This document shows, piece by piece, positions 36,660 through 47,312 of a DNA stretch of 64,000 nucleotides. The DNA is taken from contig NZ_BOML01000036.1 of assembly GCF_016862175.1 (NCBI RefSeq), forward strand, positions 157,229 to 221,228. Direction: 5' to 3'. The DNA comes from Paractinoplanes durhamensis (GTDB taxonomy: Bacteria; Actinomycetota; Actinomycetes; Mycobacteriales; Micromonosporaceae). A program made the translations under genes and the position numbers. The notes beneath the pieces are model-generated. The model was not told the DNA's origin. It did not search any database and saw only the letters and a program-made list of their open reading frames with translations. How positions within the stretch are numbered: position 1 is the stretch's first letter; each line of letters opens with the position of its first letter.

Positions 36660-36678
36660 CAAGACGGACGTACGGTTT
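36660..36678 (+). promoter_or_regulatory. motif upstream of aconitase shared with the AcnR-like gene
   Basis: The 19 bases CAAGACGGACGTACGGTTT match 17 of 19 bases upstream of the AcnR-like gene at 46643-46661. The site overlaps a possible -10 (TACGGT, 36672-36677) spaced 18 bases from a TTGCGC. I infer an operator for the TetR-type aconitase regulator. Binding is unproven. Confidence 0.5.
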
Positions 36679-36696
36679 ACGGGAAACGTGAACCGA

Positions 36697-36716
36697 GAGT
36701 TAGGTTTACCTAACTC
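36697..36716 (+). promoter_or_regulatory. perfect 20-bp palindrome upstream of aconitase
   Basis: GAGTTAGGTTTACCTAACTC is a perfect inverted repeat with two 9-bp arms and a TT centre, ending 63 bases before the aconitase start. The TTAGGT/ACCTAA half-sites resemble those of DtxR/IdeR iron boxes. The spacing (2 bases rather than 7 between half-sites) differs from the consensus. It is probably a regulator site; an iron-responsive one would suit an iron-sulphur enzyme. Confidence 0.55.
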
Positions 36717-36779
36717 CGGGAGCGCCCGTATCGGTGCGAAAGACTTTGACCGACAGTCGCTGGGTGTGAAGGAGATGAC

Positions 36780-39551
<2,772 letters not shown>

Positions 39552-41657
39552 TCACCGCGTGGACGCCCCGCTCCCGGAGGTTCGGGGGCGGGGCGTTCCG
39601 CGTCCCGGGCGGCGGGCCGGGGTCCACCAATTCAGTCGGCCGAGCAGGGCCATCGTGGCCGGCACGAGCAGCCCGCGAATGACGGTGGCATCCACCGCGA
39701 TGGCCACCGCCAGCCCCAGCCCGATCATCTTCACCACCGGCGCCGAGCTCAGCACGAAGCCGGCGAAGACACACACCATGATCAGCGCGGCCGAGGTGAT
39801 CACGACGCCGGTGCCGGCCAGCCCGTCGCGCACCGAGCGCGCGTTGTCCCCGGTGCGCACCCACGACTCGCGCACCGCGGTCAACAGGAACACCTCGTAG
39901 TCCATGGACAGCCCGAAGAGCAGCGCGAACAGCATCATCGGCACGTACGCCTCGATCGGCACCGGCCCGTCGAGCCCGGTCCAGGTGACCCCCCACCCCC
40001 ACTGGAACACCGCGGTCAGCACCCCGTAGGCGGCCCCCACCGACAGCAGATTCATCAGGGCGGCTTTCGCCGCGACGACCGGGGCACGGAAGGCGGCGAA
40101 CACCAGCAGGGCGCTGAGCAGAACCACCAGCCCGATGACGTACGGCATCCGTGCGCCGACCCGGTCCGCGAGTTCCCCGCGAATGGCGGTCTGCCCGGTG
40201 ACGGCGACGGTGAGCCCGGCCACGTGCAGGTCGTCGAGCCGATCGACGGTCGCCAGGGTGGCCGGGTCGCTGGGCGCGGTGGCCGGCAGCACGCGTACCG
40301 AGGCGACCAGCCCGTCCCCGGCCAGCCGGACCGGCTGCACCGAGGCGACTCCGGCGGTGCCGGCCACCGCAGCGGTCAGCGCGGTGAGCCGCGAATCGGC
40401 CGTGGTGGCCGCCGGGCCGGTGAGCTCGGCCACCACGGTGATCGGCCCGTTCATGCCCGGCCCGAACGCCGCGGCCATCGCGTCGTACCCGGCCCGGGTG
40501 TCCGAGCCGGCCGGGTCGTCGCCCGCGTCGGTCTGCCCGAGCGTCATCGCGGTGGCCGGCGCGGCCAGCGCGAGCAGCAGGACGGTGCTGGTCAGGGCGT
40601 AGCGCCAGGGCCGCCGGGTGACCCGGTCGGCCAGCCTCCCCCAGAGCGACGGCCGGTCCCGCACCCGCGGCGCGGCGATCCGCGGCCCGAGCAGCGTGAG
40701 CAGGGCCGGCAGGAGGGTGGTGGCGGCGGCGACCGCGACCAGGACCACGAGGCCGGACGTCCAGCCGAGCGTGGCCAGGATCGGCACACCCGCCACCGCC
40801 AGCCCGCCCAGCGCCACGATCACGGTGCCACCGGCGAAGACGATCGCGCTGCCGGAGGAAGCCACCGTCCCGGCGATCGCCGCCGGCCGTGCGGTCCCGG
40901 CGGCGAGTAACGCCCGGTAGCGGGTGATCAGGAACAGCGCGTAGTCGATGCCGACGCCGAGCCCGATCATCGTGCCGAGCGTGGTCGCCACCGAGGGGAT
41001 CCCGGTGAGGTGCCCGGCGAGACCGATGGCGCCGACCCCGCAGACGAGCGTGATGATCGCGGTCACCAGCGGCAGGCTCGCCGCGATCAGCCCGCCGAAC
41101 GCCACCACCAGCACGACCAGCGCCACCACGAGGCCGATGGCCTCGCTGCGCCCGGTGTCGCTCTCCGGCCGGGCGAGCGCCCCGGCCGGCAGCGTCTCGA
41201 TCCCGCCGGTGGCCGCCGCGTCCATCACGTCGCCGGTCAGCGCGGGCGTGACGGCCCGCGGCCCGAGATCGAACTGCACGTCCACGTACCCGGTGCGGCC
41301 GTCGGCGCTGAGCACCGGCTTCGCCACCGCGGCGACGTGCTCGACCTCGGTGATCCGCTGCGCGGCGGCGGCGACGGCCGCGGTGTCCAGCGGCGGGCCG
41401 GCCGACCGGAACAGCACCTGCCCGGTGGCGTTCTGCGATCCGGTGAAGTGCGCTTCGAGCAGGTCCCGCCCGTGTTGCGCGGCGGACCCGGGCAGCGCGG
41501 CGTCCTCGTCGGTGACCCGCCCGAAGGTGAGCACCAGCCCGGCCACGGTGACCGCGACGAGCAGCCAGGCCGCCACCACCAGCCAGGGCCGCCGGGCGCT
41601 GAACCCACCGATCCGGCCCATCACCGAGTGCAGCGGGCCCTCTTCGATCGTGCTCAC
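39552..41657 (-). CDS. MMPL/RND family transporter
   Basis: The 701-residue protein has two MMPL halves with about 12 helices. Each half carries the transport signature, 'GLGVGIDYALFLITRYR' in the first and 'GLSMDYEVFLLTAVRESW' in the second, and has an extracytoplasmic loop domain after its first helix. Such transporters export lipids or hydrophobic metabolites. GTG 41657 follows GGAGG and overlaps the stop of the DUF2993 gene by four bases. The pair is likely under the two-component system encoded next to it. Confidence 0.92.
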   Translation of the reverse strand: MSTIEEGPLHSVMGRIGGFSARRPWLVVAAWLLVAVTVAGLVLTFGRVTDEDAALPGSAAQHGRDLLEAHFTGSQNATGQVLFRSAGPPLDTAAVAAAAQRITEVEHVAAVAKPVLSADGRTGYVDVQFDLGPRAVTPALTGDVMDAAATGGIETLPAGALARPESDTGRSEAIGLVVALVVLVVAFGGLIAASLPLVTAIITLVCGVGAIGLAGHLTGIPSVATTLGTMIGLGVGIDYALFLITRYRALLAAGTARPAAIAGTVASSGSAIVFAGGTVIVALGGLAVAGVPILATLGWTSGLVVLVAVAAATTLLPALLTLLGPRIAAPRVRDRPSLWGRLADRVTRRPWRYALTSTVLLLALAAPATAMTLGQTDAGDDPAGSDTRAGYDAMAAAFGPGMNGPITVVAELTGPAATTADSRLTALTAAVAGTAGVASVQPVRLAGDGLVASVRVLPATAPSDPATLATVDRLDDLHVAGLTVAVTGQTAIRGELADRVGARMPYVIGLVVLLSALLVFAAFRAPVVAAKAALMNLLSVGAAYGVLTAVFQWGWGVTWTGLDGPVPIEAYVPMMLFALLFGLSMDYEVFLLTAVRESWVRTGDNARSVRDGLAGTGVVITSAALIMVCVFAGFVLSSAPVVKMIGLGLAVAIAVDATVIRGLLVPATMALLGRLNWWTPARRPGRGTPRPRTSGSGASTR
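39563..39596. terminator. bidirectional terminator-like hairpin between acnA and the MMPL gene
   Basis: A 14-bp stem (39563-39576 with 39583-39596, one G-U pair, loop GAGGTT) lies just after the aconitase stop codon and inside the last codons of the convergent MMPL gene. It has no U tract, as is common in this group. It would serve aconitase transcripts mainly. Confidence 0.55.
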
Positions 41658-42403
41658 GTGGTCGTACCTCCGCAGGTCTTGCCGTGGTGTCCGGTGGTCC
41701 GGTCGAGGTGCAGATCGGTGCCGGCGACGACGACCCGCAGGCCGTCCGGGGTCGCGGTGACCGACCGGTAAGTGAGTCCGGCGGGGAGGGCCGGCAGGTC
41801 GACCGTGCGCTGCTCGGCCGCCGCCGCGGGCAGCCGGGAGGCCGGGACGCGCAGCCCGAGGGAGGAGAGTTCGACCTCGGCGGGCGTGATCGCGAGCCGG
41901 TTGCCGGTGAGCGCGAGGTCGGCGTAGACGGTGGCCGCGAAGCTCAGCCCGCGCACCGTGACGTCCGCCTGCACGACCAGCCGCCGGGCGCCATCGGCGC
42001 CGACGATCCGCAGGTCGCCGCTCTCCTTCGCGCCGAGAGCGCCGAGGCCGGCCAGCGCGCTGTACGGCACCGTCGCGTCGGCCGTCATCGAACCGGCGGT
42101 GGCACCGTCGCCGGCCAGGCGCACCCGCCGGGCGTCGACCGCGAGGTGTCCGACGGCCACCTTGGGCAGGTGCAGGTCGTCGGCGGTCACCCGGATCTCG
42201 CCGAACGAGCCGCCGGCCAGCTGGGTCAGCGCCGGAAAACCGGCGAGCCGCACGTCGGGGGCGGTGGCCAGGCCGGCCGCGCACTGCAGTCGCGCGGCGA
42301 GGCGATGTTCGATGGTGGTGGCCGCGATCCGGTCGGCGGCGATCGGCAGCAGGACCACGGCCGCCACCGCCGCACCGATGATCACTTGTCGTCGTCTGGG
42401 CAC
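41654..42403 (-). CDS. DUF2993 (LmeA-like) protein
   Basis: The 249-residue protein has one N-terminal signal-anchor helix ('VIIGAAVAAVVLLPIAADRIA') and the DUF2993 pattern 'RLQCAAGLATAPDVRLAGFPALTQLAGGSFGEIRVTADDL' with later beta-rich repeats. In mycobacteria LmeA of this family binds phospholipid and supports lipomannan elongation. Here it is coupled to an MMPL exporter, suggesting periplasmic lipid handling. GTG 42403 is the start. A possible response-regulator site lies at 42437-42456. Confidence 0.85.
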   Translation of the reverse strand: MPRRRQVIIGAAVAAVVLLPIAADRIAATTIEHRLAARLQCAAGLATAPDVRLAGFPALTQLAGGSFGEIRVTADDLHLPKVAVGHLAVDARRVRLAGDGATAGSMTADATVPYSALAGLGALGAKESGDLRIVGADGARRLVVQADVTVRGLSFAATVYADLALTGNRLAITPAEVELSSLGLRVPASRLPAAAAEQRTVDLPALPAGLTYRSVTATPDGLRVVVAGTDLHLDRTTGHHGKTCGGTTT

Positions 42404-42436
42404 CCGGTCGATGGAACCGGCCGCGGATGCCTACCC

Positions 42437-42456
42437 GATGCGAGAAAGATGAGAGT
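42437..42456 (-). promoter_or_regulatory. imperfect direct repeat, likely response-regulator site for DUF2993/MMPL
   Basis: On the plus strand GATGCGAGA (42437-42445) is followed at an 11-base period by GATGAGAGT (42448-42456). The second copy is identical to the repeats at 44485-44504 upstream of the response-regulator gene. An 11-base spacing is typical for OmpR-type regulators binding on one face of the helix. The site lies 34-53 bases before the DUF2993 start. Confidence 0.5.
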
Positions 42457-42459
42457 TCG

Positions 42460-43794
42460 TCAAGAACCCGGCAGCGTGAACCACACGGTCGAACCGTCGA
42501 TGCCGACCGCGCCGCCGTGCGCGTGCACCACGTCGGCCACGATCGCCAGACCGAGGCCGGCACCACCGCCGGCCGACCGGCCCGGGTCGGCCCGCCAGAA
42601 CCGCTCGAACGCGTGCGCGGCCGCCGCCGGGTCCATCCCGGGCCCCTCGTCGGCGACCTCCACCCGTACCCCGGCCGGAGCCGGCGTGACGCGGACCCGG
42701 GCCGGCGACCCGGGCGGTGTGTGGGCCCGGACGTTGGCCAGGAGGTTGGCCAGCACCTGGCGCAACGCGTCCTCGTCGCCGGTGACCAGGCACTCGGCCG
42801 GGGTTTCCGCGGTCAGCGGGCGGTCCGGCTCGACCGCGGCGGCGTCCGCCACCGCGTCGGTCGCCAGCCGGCTCAGATCGACCGGCTCGCGGCGGGCCGG
42901 TGGCGAGGCATCCAGCCGGGCCAGGTAGAGCAACGAGTTGACCAGCGACCCCATCCGGGTCGCCTCCTCCTCGAGCCGGCGCAGCACGTCCGGCCGTTCC
43001 CGGGTGTCCACCACACCGGTCCGGATGAGCTGCAGATATCCCTGGATCGAGGTGATCGGGGTGCGCAGTTCGTGGGAGGCGTCGGCGACGAACGACCGCA
43101 TCCGGTTCTCGGAGCGCTCCCGGGCGGCGAGCGCGCCCTGGATCCGGGAGAGCATCCCGTTGATCGCGGCGGTGAGCCGGCCCACCTCGGTGCGCGGGCG
43201 GCCCGGGGCCGGCACCCGCCGGTCGAGCCGGCCGTCGGCGAGATCGGTGGCGGCGGCCGCGATCTCGTCGAGCGGGCGCAGCCGGTGGCGCACCAGCAGC
43301 CGGGCGATGAGGGTGAGCAGGACCAGCACCACCAGTGAGGTGGCCCCGGCGACCAGCAGCAGCCGGCGGACGGTGTCCCGCAGCGGCTGCAGGGAGAGGG
43401 CGACCAGGAGGGTGTAGTCGCCGTCGTGGGTGACGACGGCCCGGTAACCGGCCACGTTCTGCGGGACTCCGGTGTCCCGGGCCTGCTCCAGCAGGGGTTT
43501 CGCGGGCAGCGGAGCGCCGGAGACGACCCGGACCGTACCGGCCGCCGCGCTCCGGAGCTCGATCACGTAGTCGGTGACCGAGACGACCTGGCGGATCGCC
43601 TCGCCGCGCAGCTCCGGGTTGCCGACCAGCATCGCGGTGCGCGAGCGGGCCAGCTCGGCGGCCGCGGCCAGCTGCTCGTCGGTGCGGTTCAGCAGGTACT
43701 GCCGCAGGCCGAGCACGGCGGTGGCGGTGACGATGAGCAGGGCGGCCGCGGTCAGGGCGGCCACCACCAGCACCAGCGAGCGGCGCAGCGTCAA
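42460..43794 (-). CDS. OmpR-type sensor histidine kinase
   Basis: The 444-residue kinase has two membrane helices flanking an extracytoplasmic sensor (about residues 30-155). It continues with a HAMP domain, a HisKA domain with 'FVADASHELRTPITSIQGYL', and an HATPase with 'LANLLANVRAHTPPG', 'VADEGPGMDP' and 'GAGLGLAIV'. It starts at TTG 43794, overlapping the response regulator's TGA by four bases. The kinase senses an envelope signal; adjacent lipid-transport genes are probable targets. Confidence 0.92.
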   Translation of the reverse strand: MTLRRSLVLVVAALTAAALLIVTATAVLGLRQYLLNRTDEQLAAAAELARSRTAMLVGNPELRGEAIRQVVSVTDYVIELRSAAAGTVRVVSGAPLPAKPLLEQARDTGVPQNVAGYRAVVTHDGDYTLLVALSLQPLRDTVRRLLLVAGATSLVVLVLLTLIARLLVRHRLRPLDEIAAAATDLADGRLDRRVPAPGRPRTEVGRLTAAINGMLSRIQGALAARERSENRMRSFVADASHELRTPITSIQGYLQLIRTGVVDTRERPDVLRRLEEEATRMGSLVNSLLYLARLDASPPARREPVDLSRLATDAVADAAAVEPDRPLTAETPAECLVTGDEDALRQVLANLLANVRAHTPPGSPARVRVTPAPAGVRVEVADEGPGMDPAAAAHAFERFWRADPGRSAGGGAGLGLAIVADVVHAHGGAVGIDGSTVWFTLPGS

Positions 43795-44471
43795 GGCTTC
43801 GCTTCCCGCAGGGCGTAGCCGAAGCCCCGGTGCGTGACCAGCAGCGGCGGGCCGAGCCGGTCCAGCTTGCGGCGCAGGTAGCCGACGTAGGTGTCGACCA
43901 CGTTGGAGCCTGCTTCCACGTCGTACTCCCAGACGGCCCGCAGGATCTGTGGCCGGGACAGCACCCGGCCGGGGTTCTGCAGGAAGTAGCGCAGCAGCTT
44001 GAGCTCGGTGGGCGACAGCTGCAGGGGCGCGCCGGCCCGTCGTACGTCGAGGGTGTCCGGGTCGAGCTCCAGATCGGCGTAGCGCAGCATCCGATCGGCG
44101 ACCGGGGCCGCCCCGGCCCGGCGCAGCACCGCCCGCACCCGGGCCAGCAGCACGTCGACGTCGAACGGCTTGGTGATCCAGTCGTCCCCGCCGTAGGTGA
44201 GCCCGGCGATGACGTCCTCCCGGGCGTCCCGGGCCGTCAGGAACACCACCGCCGGCCCGTCGAGCTGCCGGCACACGTCCCGGCCGTCCCCGTCGGGCAG
44301 CATGACGTCGAGCAGCACCAGGTCGGGCCGGCACTCGGCGGCGCGGGCGAGGGCCTCGGCCGCCGTGCCGGCCGTGTCGACCGCGAAGCCGTGGAAGCGC
44401 AGCACGGTGGCGAGCATGTCGACGATGTTGGGCTGGTCGTCGACGACGAGGATGTGGGTCATCGCGTTCAT
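43791..44471 (-). CDS. OmpR-family response regulator
   Basis: The 226-residue protein has a receiver domain with phospho-acceptor 'LVLLDVMLPDGDG', 'FLTARD' and 'WITKPFD', and a winged-helix effector ('LQLSPTELKLLRYFLQNPGRVLSRPQILRAVWEYDVEAGSNVVDTYVGYLRRKLD'). The start is ATG 44471 (MNAMTHILVVDD); ATG 44462 is possible. Direct repeats upstream suggest autoregulation. It is coupled to its kinase. Confidence 0.92.
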   Translation of the reverse strand: MNAMTHILVVDDQPNIVDMLATVLRFHGFAVDTAGTAAEALARAAECRPDLVLLDVMLPDGDGRDVCRQLDGPAVVFLTARDAREDVIAGLTYGGDDWITKPFDVDVLLARVRAVLRRAGAAPVADRMLRYADLELDPDTLDVRRAGAPLQLSPTELKLLRYFLQNPGRVLSRPQILRAVWEYDVEAGSNVVDTYVGYLRRKLDRLGPPLLVTHRGFGYALREAKP

Positions 44472-44484
44472 CACAGCACGGCTG

Positions 44485-44504
44485 GATGAGAGTCGGATGA
44501 GAGT
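44485..44504 (-). promoter_or_regulatory. perfect direct repeats upstream of the response regulator
   Basis: GATGAGAGT occurs at 44485-44493 and again at 44496-44504, an 11-base period. The repeats lie 14 bases upstream of the response-regulator ATG and between it and the divergent DUF2630 gene. A matching site is found before the DUF2993/MMPL operon. Confidence 0.55.
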
Positions 44505-44532
44505 CCGTGCCGCGGGTGAATAGGCTTCGGGA

Positions 44533-44778
44533 ATGGATGACAACACGGTGCTGGGCAAAATCCACGGCCTGGTGGATGAGGAACACAAGCTGCGTGGGCA
44601 GCTGGGCCGCGGCGAGATCACCTCGGACGAGGAGCACACCCGCCTCAAGGAGCTCGAAGAGGCGCTGGACCAGTGCTGGGACCTGCTGCGCCGGCGCCGG
44701 GCGGCCCGCGAGGTGGGCAACAACCCGGACGCCGAGCAGGCCCACAGCGTCACCGAGGTCGAGGGCTACTTCCAGTGA
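44533..44778 (+). CDS. DUF2630 family protein
   Basis: The 81-residue protein matches DUF2630: 'IHGLVDEEHKLRGQLGRGEITSDEEHTRLKELEEALDQCWDLLRRRRAAREVGNNPD'. It is highly charged and probably a helical hairpin or coiled coil, without membrane parts. The function is unknown. It is divergent from the response-regulator gene, so the direct repeats between them may affect it as well. Confidence 0.88.
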   Translation: MDDNTVLGKIHGLVDEEHKLRGQLGRGEITSDEEHTRLKELEEALDQCWDLLRRRRAAREVGNNPDAEQAHSVTEVEGYFQ

Positions 44779-44786
44779 CCCGCGGT

Positions 44787-44814
44787 CGCGGCCGCCGGGT
44801 TCTCGGCGGCCGCG
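44787..44814. terminator. bidirectional terminator-like hairpin
   Basis: A perfect 11-bp stem (CGCGGCCGCCG at 44787-44797 with its complement at 44804-44814, loop GGTTCT) lies between the convergent DUF2630 and RIO kinase genes. It can serve both. No U tract is present. Confidence 0.6.
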
Positions 44815-44826
44815 GTCCGGGGCGTC

Positions 44827-45732
44827 TCATTTGAGCCCCGCCTCGTAGAGCAGGCGCTCGAGCAGCTCGTCGGCGTCCACCCGCAGACCGCGCTGGGTGA
44901 ACCAGCCCGCCACGTTGCGCACGTCGCGGGCGATGAAGTCGGCACCCTGCGGGTTGGCGACCACGTCGACGATCTGCGGCAGGTCGATGAGCACCAGCCG
45001 GCCGTCGTGCACGAGGGTGTTGTAGGGCGACAGGTCGCCGTGCGCCACCTGCGCGCGGGCCAGCACGCTCAGCGCGTCGGTCATCTGCTGCCAGAGGTCG
45101 GCCAGCTGATCGGGCGCGGCCCGCACCTGGGCGAGCCGGGGTGCCGCCTCGCCGGTCGCCCAGTCGCCGATGAACTCCAGCATCACCTCGGTGCCGATGA
45201 GCTGCACCGGGTACGGCACCCGGACCAGCCCGCTCGCCTGCCCGATCTCCCAGAGGTGGGAGAGCGCGCCGAACTCGGCGATCGCCCACTGCCCGGCGAT
45301 CATCTCCTTGCCGAAGGACGACCGGTTGGCCATCGCCCGCATCTCGCGGGATCGGCGCACCCGGCGGCCCTCGAGGTAGCCGGCGTCGCGGTGGAACATG
45401 CGATGGTCGCCGTCGCGGTAGCGCTTGGCGGCCAGCATGCTGACCTTGCCGGTGCCCGGCACGTGCCGCCGGACCAGGAAGACGTCGGCCTCTTTGCCGG
45501 TCTTCAGCATGCCCAGCTCGTCGTCGACCGCACCGTGCTCGGTGCGGACCCACTCGGGCCGGGGTTCGGGACCGTGCAGGGCGCCGTCCCAGGTGGACCA
45601 GTTGTCACCGGTCTCGGGTAGATCGGGGTCCTCGGCGAGCTTCGGCTCGAGCCGGCCCCGCTTCAGAAAGGTGGAATCGTCGTCGTCGAACTTGCGCCGG
45701 CCACGGCGCATCGTGTCTTCGTGCTCTCGCAC
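44827..45732 (-). CDS. RIO1-family serine protein kinase
   Basis: The 301-residue protein is an atypical kinase of the RIO family: lysine region 'KTGKEADVFLVRR...LAAKRYRDGDHRMF', catalytic loop 'VAHGDLSPYNTLVH' and metal-binding 'LVLIDLPQIVD'. Archaeal and eukaryotic RIO kinases act in ribosome maturation; the bacterial role is not established. GTG 45732 follows GAGGAG, and the Shine-Dalgarno can pair with TCCTC a few bases downstream. A short Cys-rich ORF lies just upstream and may regulate it. Confidence 0.9.
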   Translation of the reverse strand: MREHEDTMRRGRRKFDDDDSTFLKRGRLEPKLAEDPDLPETGDNWSTWDGALHGPEPRPEWVRTEHGAVDDELGMLKTGKEADVFLVRRHVPGTGKVSMLAAKRYRDGDHRMFHRDAGYLEGRRVRRSREMRAMANRSSFGKEMIAGQWAIAEFGALSHLWEIGQASGLVRVPYPVQLIGTEVMLEFIGDWATGEAAPRLAQVRAAPDQLADLWQQMTDALSVLARAQVAHGDLSPYNTLVHDGRLVLIDLPQIVDVVANPQGADFIARDVRNVAGWFTQRGLRVDADELLERLLYEAGLK

Positions 45733-45762
45733 TGGAGGATCTCCTCGAAAAAGAAAGAAGGC

Positions 45763-45810
45763 TTAAGACGCTGGGCAGCAGTCATCACAAAGACAGCCAC
45801 GAGGTCTCAC
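45763..45810 (-). CDS. Cys-rich 15-residue leader ORF upstream of RIO kinase
   Basis: A GTG directly behind a GAAGGGG stretch opens a 15-codon frame, VRPRGCLCDDCCPAS, ending in TAA 30 bases before the RIO kinase start. Four of fifteen residues are cysteine, within a seven-residue span. Such a composition is not expected by chance in this GC-rich DNA. Cysteine-rich leader peptides that govern the next gene are known in actinobacteria. The Shine-Dalgarno spacing for this GTG is poor, so the ORF is tentative. Confidence 0.45.
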   Translation of the reverse strand: MRPRGCLCDDCCPAS

Positions 45811-45880
45811 CCCCTTCTTTTCCGGTCCAACTCAGGTGCGGCGCCAACTTTGCCGGGTCGAAAACCGCGGCGCAACCGAT

Positions 45881-46531
45881 TTAATTGGGCGCCGCCATGA
45901 TCGCCGACAAGCCCTGGATCACGTTGCCCACGACGCGGGTCGGGGCGAACCGGTTGTCCATCCAGTCCCGCCCACGGTGCAGCCACACGCTGGGCAGGCC
46001 CATCGCGGCGGCGCCGCCGATGTCCGCCTCCGGGCTGTCGCCGACCACCCAGGCCCCGTTCAGCCGCATCCGCACCCGCTGGGCGGCGAGCGCGAAGATG
46101 CGCGGGTTGGGCTTGCTCACCCCGGCCTGCTCGGAAATCACCCAATCGGCGACGTAGCGGTCGAGCCCGGTGCGCCGGATCCGGCTGTCCTGCCGGTCGG
46201 TCTGCCCGTTGGTGACCACCACCGGGACCAGGCCGGCGTCGGCCGCGATCTGCAGCGCGCAGCCCACCATCGGGTCGAGTCGCTCGAACGCGAGCGGCCC
46301 CTCGTGCAGCTCCTCGAGGAGATCGATCGAGGGAATCGTGAGCCGGTAGCGGTCGCGGATCGCGTCGGCCACGTCCCACCGCTGGGTCAAACCGTCGGCA
46401 TCAACGGAGAGTAACCAGTCGAGATCGTCCTGTGGTGCCCCGATCTCATCCAGGAAGCCCTTCGCCCACAGCCTGAACGCACCGCTGCGGTCAAGCAGGG
46501 TGTCGTCGAGAGCCATCAGGACGAGAGGCAC
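45881..46531 (-). CDS. HAD-superfamily protein lacking the nucleophile aspartate
   Basis: The 216-residue protein has the HAD fold with motif II 'VVVTNGQTD', motif III lysine 'GVSKPNPRIFALAAQRV' and motif IV 'WVVGDSPEADIGGAAAMG'. Motif I reads 'VLMALDDTLLDR' where family members have 'FDLDDTLLD', so the catalytic nucleophile is alanine while the second aspartate is kept. It may be an inactive or binding-only member. The start is GTG 46531. It is divergent from the AcnR-like gene. Confidence 0.85.
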   Translation of the reverse strand: MPLVLMALDDTLLDRSGAFRLWAKGFLDEIGAPQDDLDWLLSVDADGLTQRWDVADAIRDRYRLTIPSIDLLEELHEGPLAFERLDPMVGCALQIAADAGLVPVVVTNGQTDRQDSRIRRTGLDRYVADWVISEQAGVSKPNPRIFALAAQRVRMRLNGAWVVGDSPEADIGGAAAMGLPSVWLHRGRDWMDNRFAPTRVVGNVIQGLSAIMAAPN

Positions 46532-46642
46532 CCGCGCACTTTACGTGAGCGAGGACGGAAGCGAACAGTCCAGGACTGTTAACAACTTCCGCCCGGGATG
46601 GTGGATTTCGCATCATCCGGTCGGGGTGTCCGGCGTCTCCTC

Positions 46643-46661
46643 CAAGACGTACGTACGGATT
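46643..46661 (+). promoter_or_regulatory. motif upstream of acnR shared with aconitase
   Basis: CAAGACGTACGTACGGATT, 36-54 bases before the AcnR-like start, matches 17 of 19 bases of the aconitase upstream site at 36660-36678. It contains the palindromic core CGTACGTACG. It is a likely autoregulatory operator of the TetR-type protein. Confidence 0.5.
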
Positions 46662-46696
46662 GCATAAGAAAGCGCCTGCGTGACACGATCCATGAC

Positions 46697-47278
46697 GTGC
46701 CCCGAGTGAGTCAGGACCAGCTGGAGGCGAGACGCCACGAGATCCTCGCGGCGGCCCGCGACTGCTTCGCGCGGTTCGGCTACGAGGGCGCCACGGTCCG
46801 CCGCCTGGAGGATGCCACCGGGCTGTCCCGTGGCGCGATTTTCCACCATTTTCGCGACAAGGAGTCGCTCTTCCTGGCCGTGGCGGAGGATGACGCCGCC
46901 GCGATGGTCGAGACGGTGGCCCGCAACGGCCTCGTCCAGGTGATGCGCGACCTGCTCGGCCGGGCCGCCGGCAACAGCGACGGCGACACCGCCGGCTGGC
47001 TCGGCACCCAGCTCGAGGTGTCCCGCCGGCTGCGCACCGACCCCCAGTTCGCCAAGCGCTGGGCCGAGCGGGCGGCCGCCATCGCCGACGCCACCCGCGA
47101 CCGCCTGCAGCGCCAGCGCGACGCCGGGGTGCTGCGCGACGACGTGCCGGTCGAGGTGCTCACCCAGTTCCTCGAGCTCGCCTACGACGGCCTTGTCCTC
47201 CACCTGGCCACCGGCCGCCCGCCCGGCGAGCTGAGCCGGGTCCTCGATGTGGTCGAAGAGGCGGTACGGCGCGGCTGA
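46697..47278 (+). CDS. acnR: TetR-family regulator, AcnR-like
   Basis: The 193-residue protein opens 'VPRVSQDQLEARRHEILAAARDCFARFGYEGATVRRLEDATGLSRGAIFHHFRDKESLF', the typical start of AcnR, the TetR repressor of aconitase first characterised in Corynebacterium. The C-terminal ligand domain is helical with 'QFLELAYDGLVLHLATGRP'. GTG 46697 is chosen by alignment; GTG 46706 is possible. It lies 7 kb from acnA rather than next to it, yet shares an upstream motif with it. It ends 34 bases before the TIGR04222/DUF692 cassette. Confidence 0.82.
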   Translation: MPRVSQDQLEARRHEILAAARDCFARFGYEGATVRRLEDATGLSRGAIFHHFRDKESLFLAVAEDDAAAMVETVARNGLVQVMRDLLGRAAGNSDGDTAGWLGTQLEVSRRLRTDPQFAKRWAERAAAIADATRDRLQRQRDAGVLRDDVPVEVLTQFLELAYDGLVLHLATGRPPGELSRVLDVVEEAVRRG

Positions 47279-47312
47279 TCCATGGCATTGCATGCGCCTG
47301 CACAATGAGGCC

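Noticed and set aside
36697..36716. Classical DtxR/IdeR iron box
   Set aside because: The half-sites match but the centre is two bases instead of seven, so I list it only as an unidentified palindrome.
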